Of a stretch of 64,000 nt of DNA, positions 1 to 7,039 are shown one piece after another. This stretch comes from CBDHEY01 sp965262305. Its GTDB lineage: Bacteria; Pseudomonadota; Gammaproteobacteria; Pseudomonadales; Cellvibrionaceae. Location: positions 1,178,001-1,242,000 of the forward strand of contig CBDHEY010000004.1 of NCBI GenBank assembly GCA_965262305.1, in the 5' to 3' direction. The position numbers and the translations under genes were made by a program. The notes beneath the pieces were generated by a model. The model saw only the letters and a program-made list of their open reading frames with translations. It had not been told where the DNA came from and searched no databases. Positions within the stretch are counted from its first letter, which is position 1. Every line of letters starts with the position of its first letter.

Positions 1-27
1 TGCTCACCGGCTATTTAGGCGTTATGT
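1..27 (+). repeat. 3' end of an attC site, cut by the window start
   Basis: The window opens inside an attC: an arm reading CACCGGCTATTTAGGC leads to the core GTTATGT at 21-27. The first cassette gene starts 19 bases after the core. The 5' half of this site is outside the window. Confidence 0.75.
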
Positions 28-45
28 GTAAACTAGGATTCGCAA

Positions 46-408
46 ATGGGAAATACAGTTTGGATCTTGAGTGAAAGTGAAGATTCTGATGATTGGGATC
101 ATACTTTCATTTTGAAATTTGAAAAGTCCTTGAATAAATTGTCAAAGGAAATCGACGTTGGAAAAATCAGCGATTATTATGATAATTCCATTTTGTCTGA
201 GGAGTTTGGTGTTGAAGTTGAACCAAATTTAACGGACCCGAATGAATTAGAAAAAGTACTATCTTCCTTAATTTCAGCGATAAACGAAGGGAAATCGGAG
301 AAGTTAAAAAATGAGATTTCTGTGATTGAAGAGCTAAAAGATTGTCTGTCTAAGACTATAGCGGCGAAAAACAGGGGAGAAAAGGTTCGTGTTGCGATTG
401 TGCCGTAG
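46..408 (+). CDS. Hypothetical cassette protein, 120 aa
   Basis: First complete cassette gene. The protein is acidic, helical in appearance and soluble, with no signal peptide or membrane segment. It opens with MGNTVWIL and a Ser/Glu/Asp-rich stretch, and ends with a conserved-looking tail in which RGEKVRVAIVP follows a Lys/Ala-rich helix. An AGGAT ribosome-binding site lies at a good distance before the ATG. The gene ends six bases before the next attC core, as expected for a cassette gene. I do not recognise a characterised family. A role as an immunity-like or regulatory cytoplasmic protein is possible but not shown by the sequence. Confidence 0.85.
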   Translation: MGNTVWILSESEDSDDWDHTFILKFEKSLNKLSKEIDVGKISDYYDNSILSEEFGVEVEPNLTDPNELEKVLSSLISAINEGKSEKLKNEISVIEELKDCLSKTIAAKNRGEKVRVAIVP

Positions 409-413
409 AATAC

Positions 414-516
414 GCATAACAATGCAATCTACAGGACGTCCACTGCGTCGCTTAAAGTGTGCTTAAATAGCACACTTTAAGCAACTCCGTTCCCGCCCGT
501 AATTGCGGCGTTATGT
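414..516 (+). repeat. attC site 1
   Basis: Core GCATAAC at 414-420 pairs with GTTATGT at 510-516. The centre carries a perfect 12-bp inverted repeat, CTTAAAGTGTGC (451-462) with GCACACTTTAAG (471-482). The same GTGCTTnAATAGCAC tip recurs in attC sites 2 and 13. Confidence 0.92.
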
Positions 517-525
517 GAATCCAAT

Positions 526-840
526 ATGAAGTATATAATCGTTACGATCTTGGTAGTTTTGATTGGTGGGTGTGCTACCTGCATAGCGGATAAAGAAAAT
601 TTCGAAGCGGAATTGATTGCGAACTTAAAACTAGGTGATAGTAAAGAAAAAATCATTTTATTCATTAAAAAAATGAAATGGGATTGGGGTTACAGTCCAA
701 TAACAGGTTTCACGATCTCTGATCCTAGTGAGGGTTGTGAAAAAGGGGGGACGCAAATAAAAATATTCGTAGATAGTGAGGAGCGGTTCTTAAGTTACGA
801 GATTAAGCAATTTACGGATGTCGAAGTTTGGTTACCTTAA
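526..840 (+). CDS. Small cassette-encoded lipoprotein, 104 aa
   Basis: The first 16 residues are a signal sequence (MKYIIVTILVVLIGGC) ending in a lipobox-like IGGC, so export and lipidation of Cys16 are predicted. The mature part is about 88 residues with charged helices, then a Gly/Cys-containing segment and a short beta-rich tail. Cys12-type clusters are absent, but two more Cys occur in the mature part. The ATG sits 10 bases after the attC core with no strong ribosome-binding site, so translation may depend on upstream cassettes or be weak. Function unknown. The lipoprotein call rests only on the signal sequence. Confidence 0.8.
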   Translation: MKYIIVTILVVLIGGCATCIADKENFEAELIANLKLGDSKEKIILFIKKMKWDWGYSPITGFTISDPSEGCEKGGTQIKIFVDSEERFLSYEIKQFTDVEVWLP

Positions 841-859
841 CTATGCAAAAACTACTATC

Positions 860-982
860 ACATAACAAGCCGGTCAATGCACAGCAGCTAAAGCTGCTTG
901 GACCTCCTCTGCGTCGGCCATTTTGTGCTTTAATAGCACAAAATAACCAACTCCATTCCGGCCCATTACCGGGGCGTTATAG
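860..982 (+). repeat. attC site 2
   Basis: Core ACATAAC (860-866) and terminal GTTATAG (976-982) enclose complementary arms, with CCGGTCAATG near the left end and CATTACCGGGGC near the right. The inner stem is ATTTTGTGCT / AGCACAAAAT. At 123 bp it is the longest site in the array. Confidence 0.9.
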
Positions 983-1007
983 CTACAAGTCGTAAAGGAA
1001 GTTACGA

Positions 1008-1805
1008 ATGTTAAACGAGCTTTTAAAGAAATATGATTTAGATGAGTTTAAGGATGAATTTGAAATTCTCGTTAAGGAATGCTGGGCCGGTGAAGCGTAT
1101 AAAGAAAAACACGTTAAGGGGGAGTCGAAAGTCGGAGGGTTGCCTGACGCACCTGCAGATTTCGATTGGCCGATATTTAAAGGCTTTCCGCTTGAGTTTA
1201 TTTGTCAAATAAAATGCTCAGATGTGGGTCTTGATAACTTTCCCGAGGATGGACTTATCCTATTCTTCGTATGTGATGGTTACTGGACCGACAAAATAGA
1301 AGACAAAGACTATATTCGTGTGATTTATGTTCCAGAGAATTCCAGTCTAATCGAAACTAAACCTCCCTTTATATACAAAAAAAGATTATTCGGGCTGTTA
1401 AAACCAAGGGAAATACCTAAGGTCTTTGATGAGGCCAGATTGAAAATATCCAAAAGTATATCTTTGCCGGACCCTGAATCTTTATCACCAGATTTATCTA
1501 ATAAAATGGATCTAAAAGATGAGTGTGAAGGATATTGTGAAATTAAAGAAGAGATAAGTGGTGAACGTTTTATCCAGATAGGGGGCCATCCCCATCCAGT
1601 ACAATACGACGGTATAGCCGAAAGTGCTGCAAAAGCTTTTGGAATTGGAGAAGCCAAAGATTGGCATATGATTTTAGAGGTGTCATATAGCCCACATACG
1701 AATATGATGTGGGGAGATGGTGGACGAATTCATTTTTTTGCGTATAAATCAGAGATTGAAAATAAATCATTCGATAACGTATGGATGGAATTCCAGTGTC
1801 ATTAA
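1008..1805 (+). CDS. DUF1963 (YwqG-like) protein, 265 aa
   Basis: The protein carries the DUF1963 signature. Near residues 43-55 SKVGGLPDAPADFDWP is followed by a hydrophobic FICQIKCSD segment and then FPEDGLILFFVCD. A later GGHPHPVQYD matches the family's second conserved block. Length fits the 250-300 residues usual for the family. No signal peptide or membrane helix is seen, so it is probably cytoplasmic. Members of DUF1963 have no established biochemical role, although they occur near toxin and effector genes. An AAGGAAG ribosome-binding site precedes the ATG. It is the only large gene of its cassette. Confidence 0.85.
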   Translation: MLNELLKKYDLDEFKDEFEILVKECWAGEAYKEKHVKGESKVGGLPDAPADFDWPIFKGFPLEFICQIKCSDVGLDNFPEDGLILFFVCDGYWTDKIEDKDYIRVIYVPENSSLIETKPPFIYKKRLFGLLKPREIPKVFDEARLKISKSISLPDPESLSPDLSNKMDLKDECEGYCEIKEEISGERFIQIGGHPHPVQYDGIAESAAKAFGIGEAKDWHMILEVSYSPHTNMMWGDGGRIHFFAYKSEIENKSFDNVWMEFQCH

Positions 1806-1809
1806 CCAG

Positions 1810-1902
1810 CTATAACAAAACAATCAACCGGACTCCGCTAAGCGTGGTTCGCTTTGCTCACAATACCACACTTAGCTCCGCTCGGTTATTGTGGCGTTAT
1901 GG
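1810..1902 (+). repeat. attC site 3
   Basis: Core CTATAAC at 1810-1816 and GTTATGG at 1896-1902. Outer arms CAATCAACCG and CGGTTATTGTGG pair imperfectly, and the inner arms are CTAAGCGTGGT / ACCACACTTAG. Its apical GGTTCGCTTTGCTCAC resembles that of attC 8. Confidence 0.9.
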
Positions 1903-1911
1903 TTCAATTAG

Positions 1912-2196
1912 ATGAATATTGAAGAATGGAAGAGTAAAACTGATGAAGAAAGGAGTCAGGTGATTTCTAGTTTAGACTCCTTCAATCCGTATTCTGATGA
2001 GGCCTATGAGTTAATTCGGGAGCTTGGCTGGGAATTAGCTAATGGCATTGTTGGGGAAATAAAGGATGTTGGAGTGGTGAATAAACATGGTCAGTTGATC
2101 ATACATCTTTGTAGTGATGCCAAAGTTTCTGCTCCACAAAAATATATGGGGTTTAGTGTACTAGTCAGCAGTAGTTCGTCATGGTTCATGCACTAA
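1912..2196 (+). CDS. Hypothetical cassette protein, 94 aa
   Basis: Small soluble protein beginning MNIEEWKSKTDEER. The N-terminal half is acidic and helical, and a beta-rich C-terminal half ends in a Ser-rich tail and SSWFMH. No signal peptide or family motif was recognised. The ATG lies ten bases after the attC core, with no ribosome-binding site. Another ATG at 1899, in a different frame, overlaps the core. The stop is next to the following attC. Position as the only open frame of a complete cassette supports it as a real gene. Confidence 0.72.
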   Translation: MNIEEWKSKTDEERSQVISSLDSFNPYSDEAYELIRELGWELANGIVGEIKDVGVVNKHGQLIIHLCSDAKVSAPQKYMGFSVLVSSSSSWFMH

Positions 2197-2197
2197 A

Positions 2198-2272
2198 CCA
2201 TAACAAGGCAAGCCAAAATCGCGCCTTCGGCGCTGGACTCGCTAACGCTTGCCTTTGCTTGCGGCGTTATAA
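2198..2272 (+). repeat. attC site 4
   Basis: Core CCATAAC (2198-2204) and GTTATAA (2266-2272). Left arm GGCAAGC and right arm GCTTGCCTTTGC pair, and the inner hairpin is GCGCCTTCGGCGC. Confidence 0.9.
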
Positions 2273-2298
2273 GCTTTCTCGGAAATAAGGAAATTTAC

Positions 2299-2658
2299 AT
2301 GCTAAAAACTATATTAGGATTTATTAGCGGGGTAGCACTGGGAGGAGTTGTAGTATTTATAAGTACAAATAAAGATGCAAATCTAAATACGGCTAATACA
2401 ATTTCTGCGGCTTGGGAGCTGCGCCGAATGGCTGAAAGTTTAGCCCCTGGAATTGATACTAGATGTGAAATTGCTAAACAAGCATCATTCCGAATAAATC
2501 CAATAATGCAAGCCGCAGAATATATTGAAAATAACCCAAGCGAAAATCTTGATTCAGATATACTTGCAATTGAAAGTGTTCTAGAGGCTGTAGAAATATT
2601 TGAACAGCATAAAGTATTCGAAATCGAAGAAAAGTGCCTAAATCAAAATAACTTATAA
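2299..2658 (+). CDS. Cassette protein with N-terminal membrane anchor, 119 aa
   Basis: The first 24 residues form a Gly-rich hydrophobic segment (MLKTILGFISGVALGGVVVF) that would act as a signal anchor. The remaining 95 or so residues are helical and acidic, with two Cys. They are predicted to lie in the periplasm if the anchor is type II. An AAGGAAA ribosome-binding site precedes the start. The TAA stop overlaps the core of the following attC, an arrangement often seen in integron cassettes. No known family was recognised. Confidence 0.78.
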   Translation: MLKTILGFISGVALGGVVVFISTNKDANLNTANTISAAWELRRMAESLAPGIDTRCEIAKQASFRINPIMQAAEYIENNPSENLDSDILAIESVLEAVEIFEQHKVFEIEEKCLNQNNL

Positions 2659-2736
2659 CAAGCCACTCAAACAATGTGCAAAACTACGTTTTGCACTGGA
2701 CTCGCTTGACGCTCGCCGTTTAGTGGAACGTTAGGC
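2653..2736 (+). repeat. attC site 5
   Basis: Core TTATAAC (2653-2659, containing the stop codon of the previous gene) and GTTAGGC (2730-2736). Inner arms TGCAAAACTACGTTTTGCA form a hairpin, and the outer arms contain CCACT / AGTGG. Confidence 0.88.
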
Positions 2737-2742
2737 ACACAA

Positions 2743-3222
2743 ATGAAATACATAGCTATTTTCATGAGCTTTATATTAGCTGGGTGTTCAACTAGTCTTA
2801 TTGGGCAAAAAGTACCTCCTTATCCTGAAGGCTCTTTTTCGCAGGCAGGAGCCTGTATTACCGGACATTTGGGTTATGAAAGGATGTGTGAGTACTCTAT
2901 TGGCATTCTTGAAACTGATAAAAAAGAAATTGTTGGCCTTCTTGCTAAACGTTCTTTAAAGAAGAAAGAAGATGATCCAAATACCTGGATAGTCACAGAC
3001 CATATTAACTATCCAGATATACAAAAAGGGTATTGGTTTGCTTTCGGCACATGTCGAATCAATGAAAAGCGTGATGAAACAGTTGTAGCCATAGTAAAAA
3101 ACACTGAAACTGAATATCAGCAAGCGCATGGCTGGGCGCAAAAGATAAACCTTGAAAGCGGAAAGTTTGAAAAGATCAATCCCTCTTTAGTTACGTGTTT
3201 TAACGAAGGTTGGGGTTTATAA
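2743..3222 (+). CDS. Cassette-encoded lipoprotein, 159 aa
   Basis: A clear lipoprotein signal (MKYIAIFMSFILAGC, lipobox LAGC) is followed by about 144 mature residues. Several Cys are scattered through the mature part (in the ACITGH, RMCEYS and FGTCRI contexts, and near the C-terminus), suggesting periplasmic disulphides. No characterised family was identified. The ATG lies only six bases after the attC core without a ribosome-binding site. The two other cassette lipoprotein genes in this array (526-840 and 7194-7610) also start close to their attC cores. Confidence 0.8.
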   Translation: MKYIAIFMSFILAGCSTSLIGQKVPPYPEGSFSQAGACITGHLGYERMCEYSIGILETDKKEIVGLLAKRSLKKKEDDPNTWIVTDHINYPDIQKGYWFAFGTCRINEKRDETVVAIVKNTETEYQQAHGWAQKINLESGKFEKINPSLVTCFNEGWGL

Positions 3223-3223
3223 A

Positions 3224-3304
3224 GCCTAACAAACGCCTCAAGCATCGCGCATTTCATGCGCTGGACTCGCAACAAGTTGCTCGCCGTTTAGGCGGGCGTT
3301 ATTG
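3224..3304 (+). repeat. attC site 6
   Basis: Core GCCTAAC (3224-3230) and GTTATTG (3298-3304). Outer arms AACGCCT / AGGCGGGCGTT and inner hairpin GCGCATTTCATGCGC. Confidence 0.88.
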
Positions 3305-3313
3305 GGCTTTGTG

Positions 3314-3607
3314 ATGGATAGTTCAGAACAAATACAAAACATTCCAACATTTGGTGACTTTTATCAAATGTTTCTAGGTTGGCCGCAACAAACTCAAATT
3401 GGAATAGTTATGTTTGCAGCAACATGGCTGATCGGTGGAAATATCTTAATGTACTTCAGCATGAAGCGAAGAGGGATTCCTTATTGGAAAGTATTAGTAC
3501 CATCATTTAAAACTACTTTCGGCCTAAGTGGTAAAGAGTATCTAATATTGGCTGTTTTGGCTTTCACCTCATTAAGCTTTGCAGTGTGGGGCATAAGTGC
3601 ACAGTAA
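3314..3607 (+). CDS. Small membrane protein with two predicted helices, 97 aa
   Basis: The ATG at 3314 is chosen over an in-frame TTG at 3302 that lies inside the attC core. A short polar N-terminus precedes a first hydrophobic helix (IGIVMFAATWLIGGNILMYF, residues about 29-48). A positively charged loop follows (MKRRGIPYWK), and a second helix (LILAVLAFTSLSFAVWG) lies near the C-terminus. The charge distribution suggests the loop is cytoplasmic. No family was recognised. It is the sole gene of its cassette. Confidence 0.72.
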   Translation: MDSSEQIQNIPTFGDFYQMFLGWPQQTQIGIVMFAATWLIGGNILMYFSMKRRGIPYWKVLVPSFKTTFGLSGKEYLILAVLAFTSLSFAVWGISAQ

Positions 3608-3616
3608 ATATCAGCC

Positions 3617-3681
3617 CTATAACAAGGTGCGGCACGCACCGGCAGCAAGCTTTGTTCCGCTCGGTTATTACGGCGTTACAT
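3617..3681 (+). repeat. attC site 7
   Basis: Core CTATAAC (3617-3623) and GTTACAT (3675-3681). The site is short, with inner hairpin GGTGCGGCACGCACC. The last codon of the inverted vapC gene overlaps the terminal core. Confidence 0.85.
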
Positions 3682-4077
3682 GCTCTTCGAGATTAATCGT
3701 AATCCGAGGTGTTCTGAGAAAGGTATAAAGTCTCTATCAGACTGAAGTAGAGGTATCTGCTTTTCGATGCAGTATGTAGCTATTAGTACATCAATTGTTT
3801 TTCTAACTGTCGTACCTTTTTTCCTTAGTAATCTAAAGTTATTTGCAGATTTTATTGCCAACTCGGGACTCACTAGATGAACGACAGTTAGAGAGGTTAG
3901 GAGATCTTTTGCTAAATCATAGTCTTTATCTGACCTAAAACCCTGAAGCACTTCGGCTAGAATTAAATCGCCAATTACAATTTCTTGGGTATCAAGGCAA
4001 GAATCGAGGTAATTACTTTCTATAGTTTCATTACCGTTGAAGTAGTCAATCCAAACCGATGAATCTACTAGAATCAT
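3676..4077 (-). CDS. vapC: VapC-type PIN-domain ribonuclease toxin
   Basis: The 133-residue protein is a complete PIN domain, the metal-dependent RNase fold of VapC toxins. The acidic residues expected in the active site are visible: Asp5 in MILVDSSVWIDYF, Glu42 in LAEVLQGF, Asp96 in KTIDVLIATYC, and Asp114/Asp116 in SDRDF. It overlaps the upstream antitoxin gene by four bases (ATGA), so the two are translationally coupled. The pair is inverted relative to the other cassettes, so it must be transcribed from its own promoter. Family members cut tRNA or rRNA to stop translation; the target of this one cannot be read from sequence. Confidence 0.95.
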   Translation of the reverse strand: MILVDSSVWIDYFNGNETIESNYLDSCLDTQEIVIGDLILAEVLQGFRSDKDYDLAKDLLTSLTVVHLVSPELAIKSANNFRLLRKKGTTVRKTIDVLIATYCIEKQIPLLQSDRDFIPFSEHLGLRLISKSM

Positions 4078-4268
4078 TTATCGGTTCTCATTTCTTCTAA
4101 ATTACCTTCCCACTTTAAACGGCCACGAAAACTCTTTATGTTTTCCTGTTTTTTTAATTTAATCAATACCTTAAGGCCTTCTTCTACGGCTTCGCGCTTA
4201 GTGTTGTAGCCACTAAACTTCATAGCTTCGGCCATTAAATCGTCGTCTATTACTATATTTGTTCTCAT
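4074..4268 (-). CDS. vapB: VapB-type antitoxin
   Basis: The 64-residue protein begins MRTNIVIDDDLM, the usual ribbon-helix-helix DNA-binding start of VapB antitoxins. A helical segment containing TKREAVEEGLKVLI follows, and then a toxin-wrapping C-terminal tail (LKWEGNLEEMRTDK). It is the first gene of a two-gene unit with vapC. Antitoxins of this type neutralise the PIN toxin and, with it, repress their own promoter. A 9-bp inverted repeat ten bases upstream of the start codon is the likely operator. Confidence 0.95.
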   Translation of the reverse strand: MRTNIVIDDDLMAEAMKFSGYNTKREAVEEGLKVLIKLKKQENIKSFRGRLKWEGNLEEMRTDK

Positions 4269-4278
4269 AGCACACCTA

Positions 4279-4306
4279 TGTGTATAATTTTACATATTTA
4301 TACACA
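4279..4306 (-). promoter_or_regulatory. Putative VapBC operator (9-bp inverted repeat)
   Basis: TGTGTATAA (4279-4287) and TTATACACA (4298-4306) are exact inverted repeats separated by ten A/T-rich bases, immediately upstream of vapB. Placement over the likely promoter and one-turn spacing fit binding of two ribbon-helix-helix dimers. The assignment to VapBC is inference. Confidence 0.65.
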
Positions 4307-4316
4307 TTATGTACGC

Positions 4317-4408
4317 ATGTAACAAAGTATTCAAGTGGACTCAGGTTAGCATGGTTCGCTGCGCTCACTTTACCATGCTAACCTTCACCACTTAATACGG
4401 CGTTATGC
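4317..4408 (+). repeat. attC site 8
   Basis: Core ATGTAAC (4317-4323) and GTTATGC (4402-4408). Inner arms GGTTAGCATGGT and TACCATGCTAACC form a long stem. Outer arms AGTATTCAAGTGG and CCACTTAATAC pair. Confidence 0.92.
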
Positions 4409-4451
4409 AAAACCAAACGAACAACTAATCAATACTATTTAAGGAAGAAAA

Positions 4452-4961
4452 ATGTCAAATTTTGAAACTCTGTGGAAGAACTTTCCTGATAAGGAAATTA
4501 TGAAGAAGAAATGCACCAATAAACAGAGGGATAGTAATAAACCGTTTAGCGATTACTGTGCCATTCTACTTAGCGAGTGTTTTAACAAATCTGGCATTGA
4601 TATTAGCCTAATGAAAGGCAATCGTTGTTGGTCTCATCCAGGCAAAAAGCACATTTTATTAGCTGAAGATTTAGCGAATGGCCTGAAATCTCATAGACCA
4701 GCAAGTTTTGGTAAACTAGAAAAGGTGGTTCCTGGATCTTTTCAAGATGTATTATCCGATAAAACTGGCGTCATTTTTTTCAAGGATTATTGGCAAAGAG
4801 GAAAAGAGGCATTCGAAAATAGAAGCGGTGACCATATTGATTTATGGAACAAAAATGAGATTACAGGTAGCGGCATGTTTATGCGGTCTGTATACGAATT
4901 TTTCGGTGCTGTTTCTGATCTGAATAAGAGCAAAGAAATTTGGTTTTGGGAAATGAAATGA
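4452..4961 (+). CDS. Tae4-family peptidoglycan amidase (type VI effector-like), 169 aa
   Basis: The protein matches the Tae4 amidase family, type VI secretion effectors that cut the peptide stems of peptidoglycan. It begins FETLWKNFP. The catalytic Cys is Cys36 in DYCAILLSE and the catalytic His is His128 in GDHIDLWN; GVIFFKDYW and the SKEIWFWEMK end also match the family. Length fits. No signal peptide is present, so a secretion system or another route would be needed to reach the periplasm. An AAGGAAG ribosome-binding site precedes the start. Its stop overlaps the start of a small membrane protein gene in the same cassette, instead of an evident Tai4 immunity gene. Confidence 0.9.
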   Translation: MSNFETLWKNFPDKEIMKKKCTNKQRDSNKPFSDYCAILLSECFNKSGIDISLMKGNRCWSHPGKKHILLAEDLANGLKSHRPASFGKLEKVVPGSFQDVLSDKTGVIFFKDYWQRGKEAFENRSGDHIDLWNKNEITGSGMFMRSVYEFFGAVSDLNKSKEIWFWEMK

Positions 4962-5182
4962 AATCTGTACTTTTTTTATCTTTTAGTATTATTTTTGGCG
5001 TAGTTTTAAACTTTTCTATATTTATGGTTGCATACAACAGGTTAATTTTTCCTTTAATTCACGAAGATCAGCGAATGGATATCGCTCCCTATTTGTTTAC
5101 TCATGTTTTACCAAGCTTCTTAGTGTCCACATCGATATTGGTTTTGCTAACATATATAATCGGAAAAAAATTACAAGCATAA
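4958..5182 (+). CDS. Small two-helix membrane protein coupled to the Tae4 gene, 74 aa
   Basis: The gene starts in the ATGA overlap with the amidase stop, so the two are translationally coupled. An upstream in-frame TTG at 4940 lies inside the amidase gene and is less likely. The protein has two hydrophobic segments (VLFLSFSIIFGVVLNFSIFM near the N-terminus and FLVSTSILVLLTYIIG near the C-terminus). A short polar loop containing NRLIFPLIHEDQRMD lies between them, and the end is basic (KKLQA). It does not look like the soluble periplasmic Tai4 immunity family. A role protecting the cell from the amidase is inferred only from position. The stop overlaps the next attC core. Confidence 0.75.
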   Translation: MKSVLFLSFSIIFGVVLNFSIFMVAYNRLIFPLIHEDQRMDIAPYLFTHVLPSFLVSTSILVLLTYIIGKKLQA

Positions 5183-5236
5183 CAAAAAGCTCAAACAAGG
5201 ACGCCGCAAGCGGCGCGGTTTAGCTTGGCGTTAGCA
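5177..5236 (+). repeat. attC site 9
   Basis: Core GCATAAC (5177-5183) and GTTAGCA (5230-5236). Inner hairpin CGCCGCAAGCGGCG and outer arms AAGCTCAAAC / GTTTAGCTT. A compact 60-bp site. Confidence 0.9.
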
Positions 5237-5263
5237 ATCAAAATAAACTTGGAGTAATTCTAT

Positions 5264-5797
5264 ATGGATCAAAATCCCTATACACCAGGAAGTGCTAGTT
5301 TGAATGAAGACCAAAATTAAAAAGGTGGTTTTTTCTCCATTCTTAAAAAAATACTTATTGGTTTAGGCATATTTTTAGGAATTATAATATTGCTTCTGAT
5401 TTGGGCAGGATTATCAACTTCTAAAACTTATGATAAATTTAAAGATCATGCAGATACATACGTTAGAAATTTTCTTGAAAAACAAAGCCCTTGGAACTAT
5501 GAATTAGCAAAGCCCAATCTTAGTTCCGCGTGGATAGAGGTAACTACAGAAGAGCAAGGCAATAAGCTATTTAATTTTTATAATAAGCTTGGAGCGCTAA
5601 AATCTATTGATTCTATTGAGTGGCTGCGTTGTTCCAATCAGACTCATACTTCAACTGGAAAAATTGAGCGTTGTGATTACGGTATATCTGCTCAATATGA
5701 AAGAGGTTTTGCTCAGATCTACATCGGGTTATCAATTGAAAATGATGAAATAAAAATTCTACAACTTAGAGTAAATTCTGATGCCTTTATGGAGTAA
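5264..5797 (+). pseudogene. Cassette membrane-protein gene interrupted by an in-frame stop
   Basis: A GGAG ribosome-binding site precedes an ATG at 5264 that opens a typical N-terminus (MDQNPYTPGSASLNEDQN), which stops at TAA 5318-5320. The same frame continues without another stop to 5797: a basic linker (KGGFFSILKK), one transmembrane helix (ILIGLGIFLGIIILLLIWAG) and about 125 soluble residues with two Cys. The whole reads as one protein of about 177 residues broken at codon 19. A TTG at 5390 could give a shortened product lacking part of the helix, but no ribosome-binding site is evident. The domain is not recognised. Confidence 0.72.
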
Positions 5798-5799
5798 AT

Positions 5800-5858
5800 T
5801 GCTAACAAGTAAATCAAAAAGAACGCAGCAAGCTGCGCCCTCTATTTAGACGTTAGCA
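5800..5858 (+). repeat. attC site 10
   Basis: Core TGCTAAC (5800-5806) and GTTAGCA (5852-5858), fully complementary over seven bases. Inner hairpin CGCAGCAAGCTGCG. At 59 bp it is the shortest site here. Confidence 0.9.
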
Positions 5859-5874
5859 GTCAATAAACAGTCCA

Positions 5875-6408
5875 ATGCAAGATTTAGCTGAAAGTATAAA
5901 AAGAGAGCCAAAAACTGTTCCCAAAAGGCCTTGGGTAAAAGTAGGTGCATGGGCGATTGGAGGAATGAGAGCTATAGGTTACTCTGACTGCTCTCGGTAT
6001 ATTCTTGTAGAAACTTCAGATGGTAGGGGACTATTTGACTGTGAAACAGGTGATAAGTATTTACGTGACCGAACAGAATATGTAGATCAGGAGCTAAAGC
6101 TATTATGTGAAGGTTTTGGTCCGTTAATGGGGCAATCAGTTCGCATGGCTGGCCTACATGGTGGTGGGTTACCGACGTTTACGCCAGATGGTTGGCAAAT
6201 AGAAGTGATTTCCTCTTGGCCTAAAAACGAAATTCTTCTACTAGAGCCTGGTTCTTGGCTGCACGGTGCAAAATACGGAAAACCGCATAATTTTCAAAAA
6301 ATTTGGACAGGTTTTGAGATAAGAGGTTGTGGGTTTTCATTTGATGGAAGGACGCTATGTATAGGAGAGTCTAGTGATTTGGTTATATATTCTCGTCAAA
6401 ACTGCTAA
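5875..6408 (+). CDS. Hypothetical cassette protein, 177 aa
   Basis: Soluble protein without a signal peptide. Its sequence looks like a small beta-rich fold with repeated strand motifs: RYILVETSDGRGLFDCETGDKY near the centre, and GFSFDGRTLCIGESSDLVIYS at the end, which recalls a WD40- or propeller-type blade. A Gly-rich loop (GLHGGGLPTFTPDGW) lies between. I do not assign a family. The start codon lies 16 bases after the attC core without a clear ribosome-binding site. The stop overlaps the next attC core. Confidence 0.78.
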   Translation: MQDLAESIKREPKTVPKRPWVKVGAWAIGGMRAIGYSDCSRYILVETSDGRGLFDCETGDKYLRDRTEYVDQELKLLCEGFGPLMGQSVRMAGLHGGGLPTFTPDGWQIEVISSWPKNEILLLEPGSWLHGAKYGKPHNFQKIWTGFEIRGCGFSFDGRTLCIGESSDLVIYSRQNC

Positions 6409-6493
6409 CAAGAACGTGCACCTGATCGCCAAACTTCCGCAGCGTTTGGTCCACTTCGCTACGCTATGTCGTCAGGTGGCGTAGGCGTTAGGT
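6403..6493 (+). repeat. attC site 11
   Basis: Core TGCTAAC (6403-6409) and GTTAGGT (6487-6493). Outer arms GCACCTGA / TCAGGTGGC pair, and the inner region holds CCAAAC / GTTTGG. Confidence 0.88.
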
Positions 6494-6503
6494 CTCACCA
6501 AAG

Positions 6504-6773
6504 TTAGTGATCATCGTAATGCCCACCAATCGCAAAAATATAAATTGATTCATCATCAAATTTATAAATAAGTCGGTCTTTTTGTGATATACGCTTAGAC
6601 CAAAAACCTGTGAGATTATGTCGTAACTGCTCAGGCTTTCCTATTCCTTTACTTGGGTCTTCTCGCAGCATTTCTTTTAGTAATTTACAAAGCGCTTTAT
6701 GTAATTTTTTATCTTTTTCTCTTAGCGCTTCATATATTTCCCAAGTCCTTCCTTCAAAGACCAGTGATCTCAT
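6504..6773 (-). CDS. yoeB: YoeB/Txe-family mRNA interferase toxin
   Basis: The 89-residue protein is a full-length YoeB/Txe toxin of the RelE fold, which cuts mRNA in the ribosomal A site. The family's catalytic set is visible: Glu48 in GIGKPEQLRHN, Arg67 in KDRLIYKF and His85 in the C-terminal GGHYDDH, matching Glu46, Arg65 and His83 of E. coli YoeB. The LTGFWSKRIS block also matches. The gene overlaps the antitoxin gene by 20 bases. Like VapBC, it stands inverted in its cassette and therefore relies on its own promoter. Confidence 0.95.
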   Translation of the reverse strand: MRSLVFEGRTWEIYEALREKDKKLHKALCKLLKEMLREDPSKGIGKPEQLRHNLTGFWSKRISQKDRLIYKFDDESIYIFAIGGHYDDH

Positions 6774-7026
6774 TTAACTCCTCACTAGTCGGGGTATATC
6801 CACTTCCTTTGCTATGTGTAACAACGGACTCCGAAATCTGCTTCATTAAGCTACTGTTTTGCAATACGTACAAGGTTTCTTGCTCTCTCTCCCAGTCATC
6901 TGCGCTTATAACCACAAAATCTTCACCGGCTCGCCGAGTTACCTTTAAAGGGGTATGGTTCGTAACTACTTGTTCTACAAAGGTTTTTAACTTGTCTCTA
7001 AATTGATTTACGCTTACAGTATCCAT
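6754..7026 (-). CDS. yefM: YefM/Phd-family antitoxin
   Basis: The 90-residue protein starts MDTVSVNQFRDKLKTFVEQV, then TPLKVTRRAGEDFVVISADDW, the standard Phd/YefM DNA-binding and dimerisation domain. The acidic C-terminal tail (about residues 55-90) would wrap the toxin. It precedes and overlaps yoeB. Antitoxin and complex normally repress the shared promoter. A good sigma70-type promoter and paired GTAC half-sites lie just upstream on the minus strand. Confidence 0.95.
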   Translation of the reverse strand: MDTVSVNQFRDKLKTFVEQVVTNHTPLKVTRRAGEDFVVISADDWEREQETLYVLQNSSLMKQISESVVTHSKGSGYTPTSEELNEITGL

Positions 7027-7039
7027 AATTATATACTCA

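Noticed and set aside
5318..5320. Programmed readthrough or recoding of the TAA in the cassette gene
   Set aside because: TAA is not the selenocysteine or pyrrolysine codon and no stimulatory structure was seen; a nonsense mutation is simpler.
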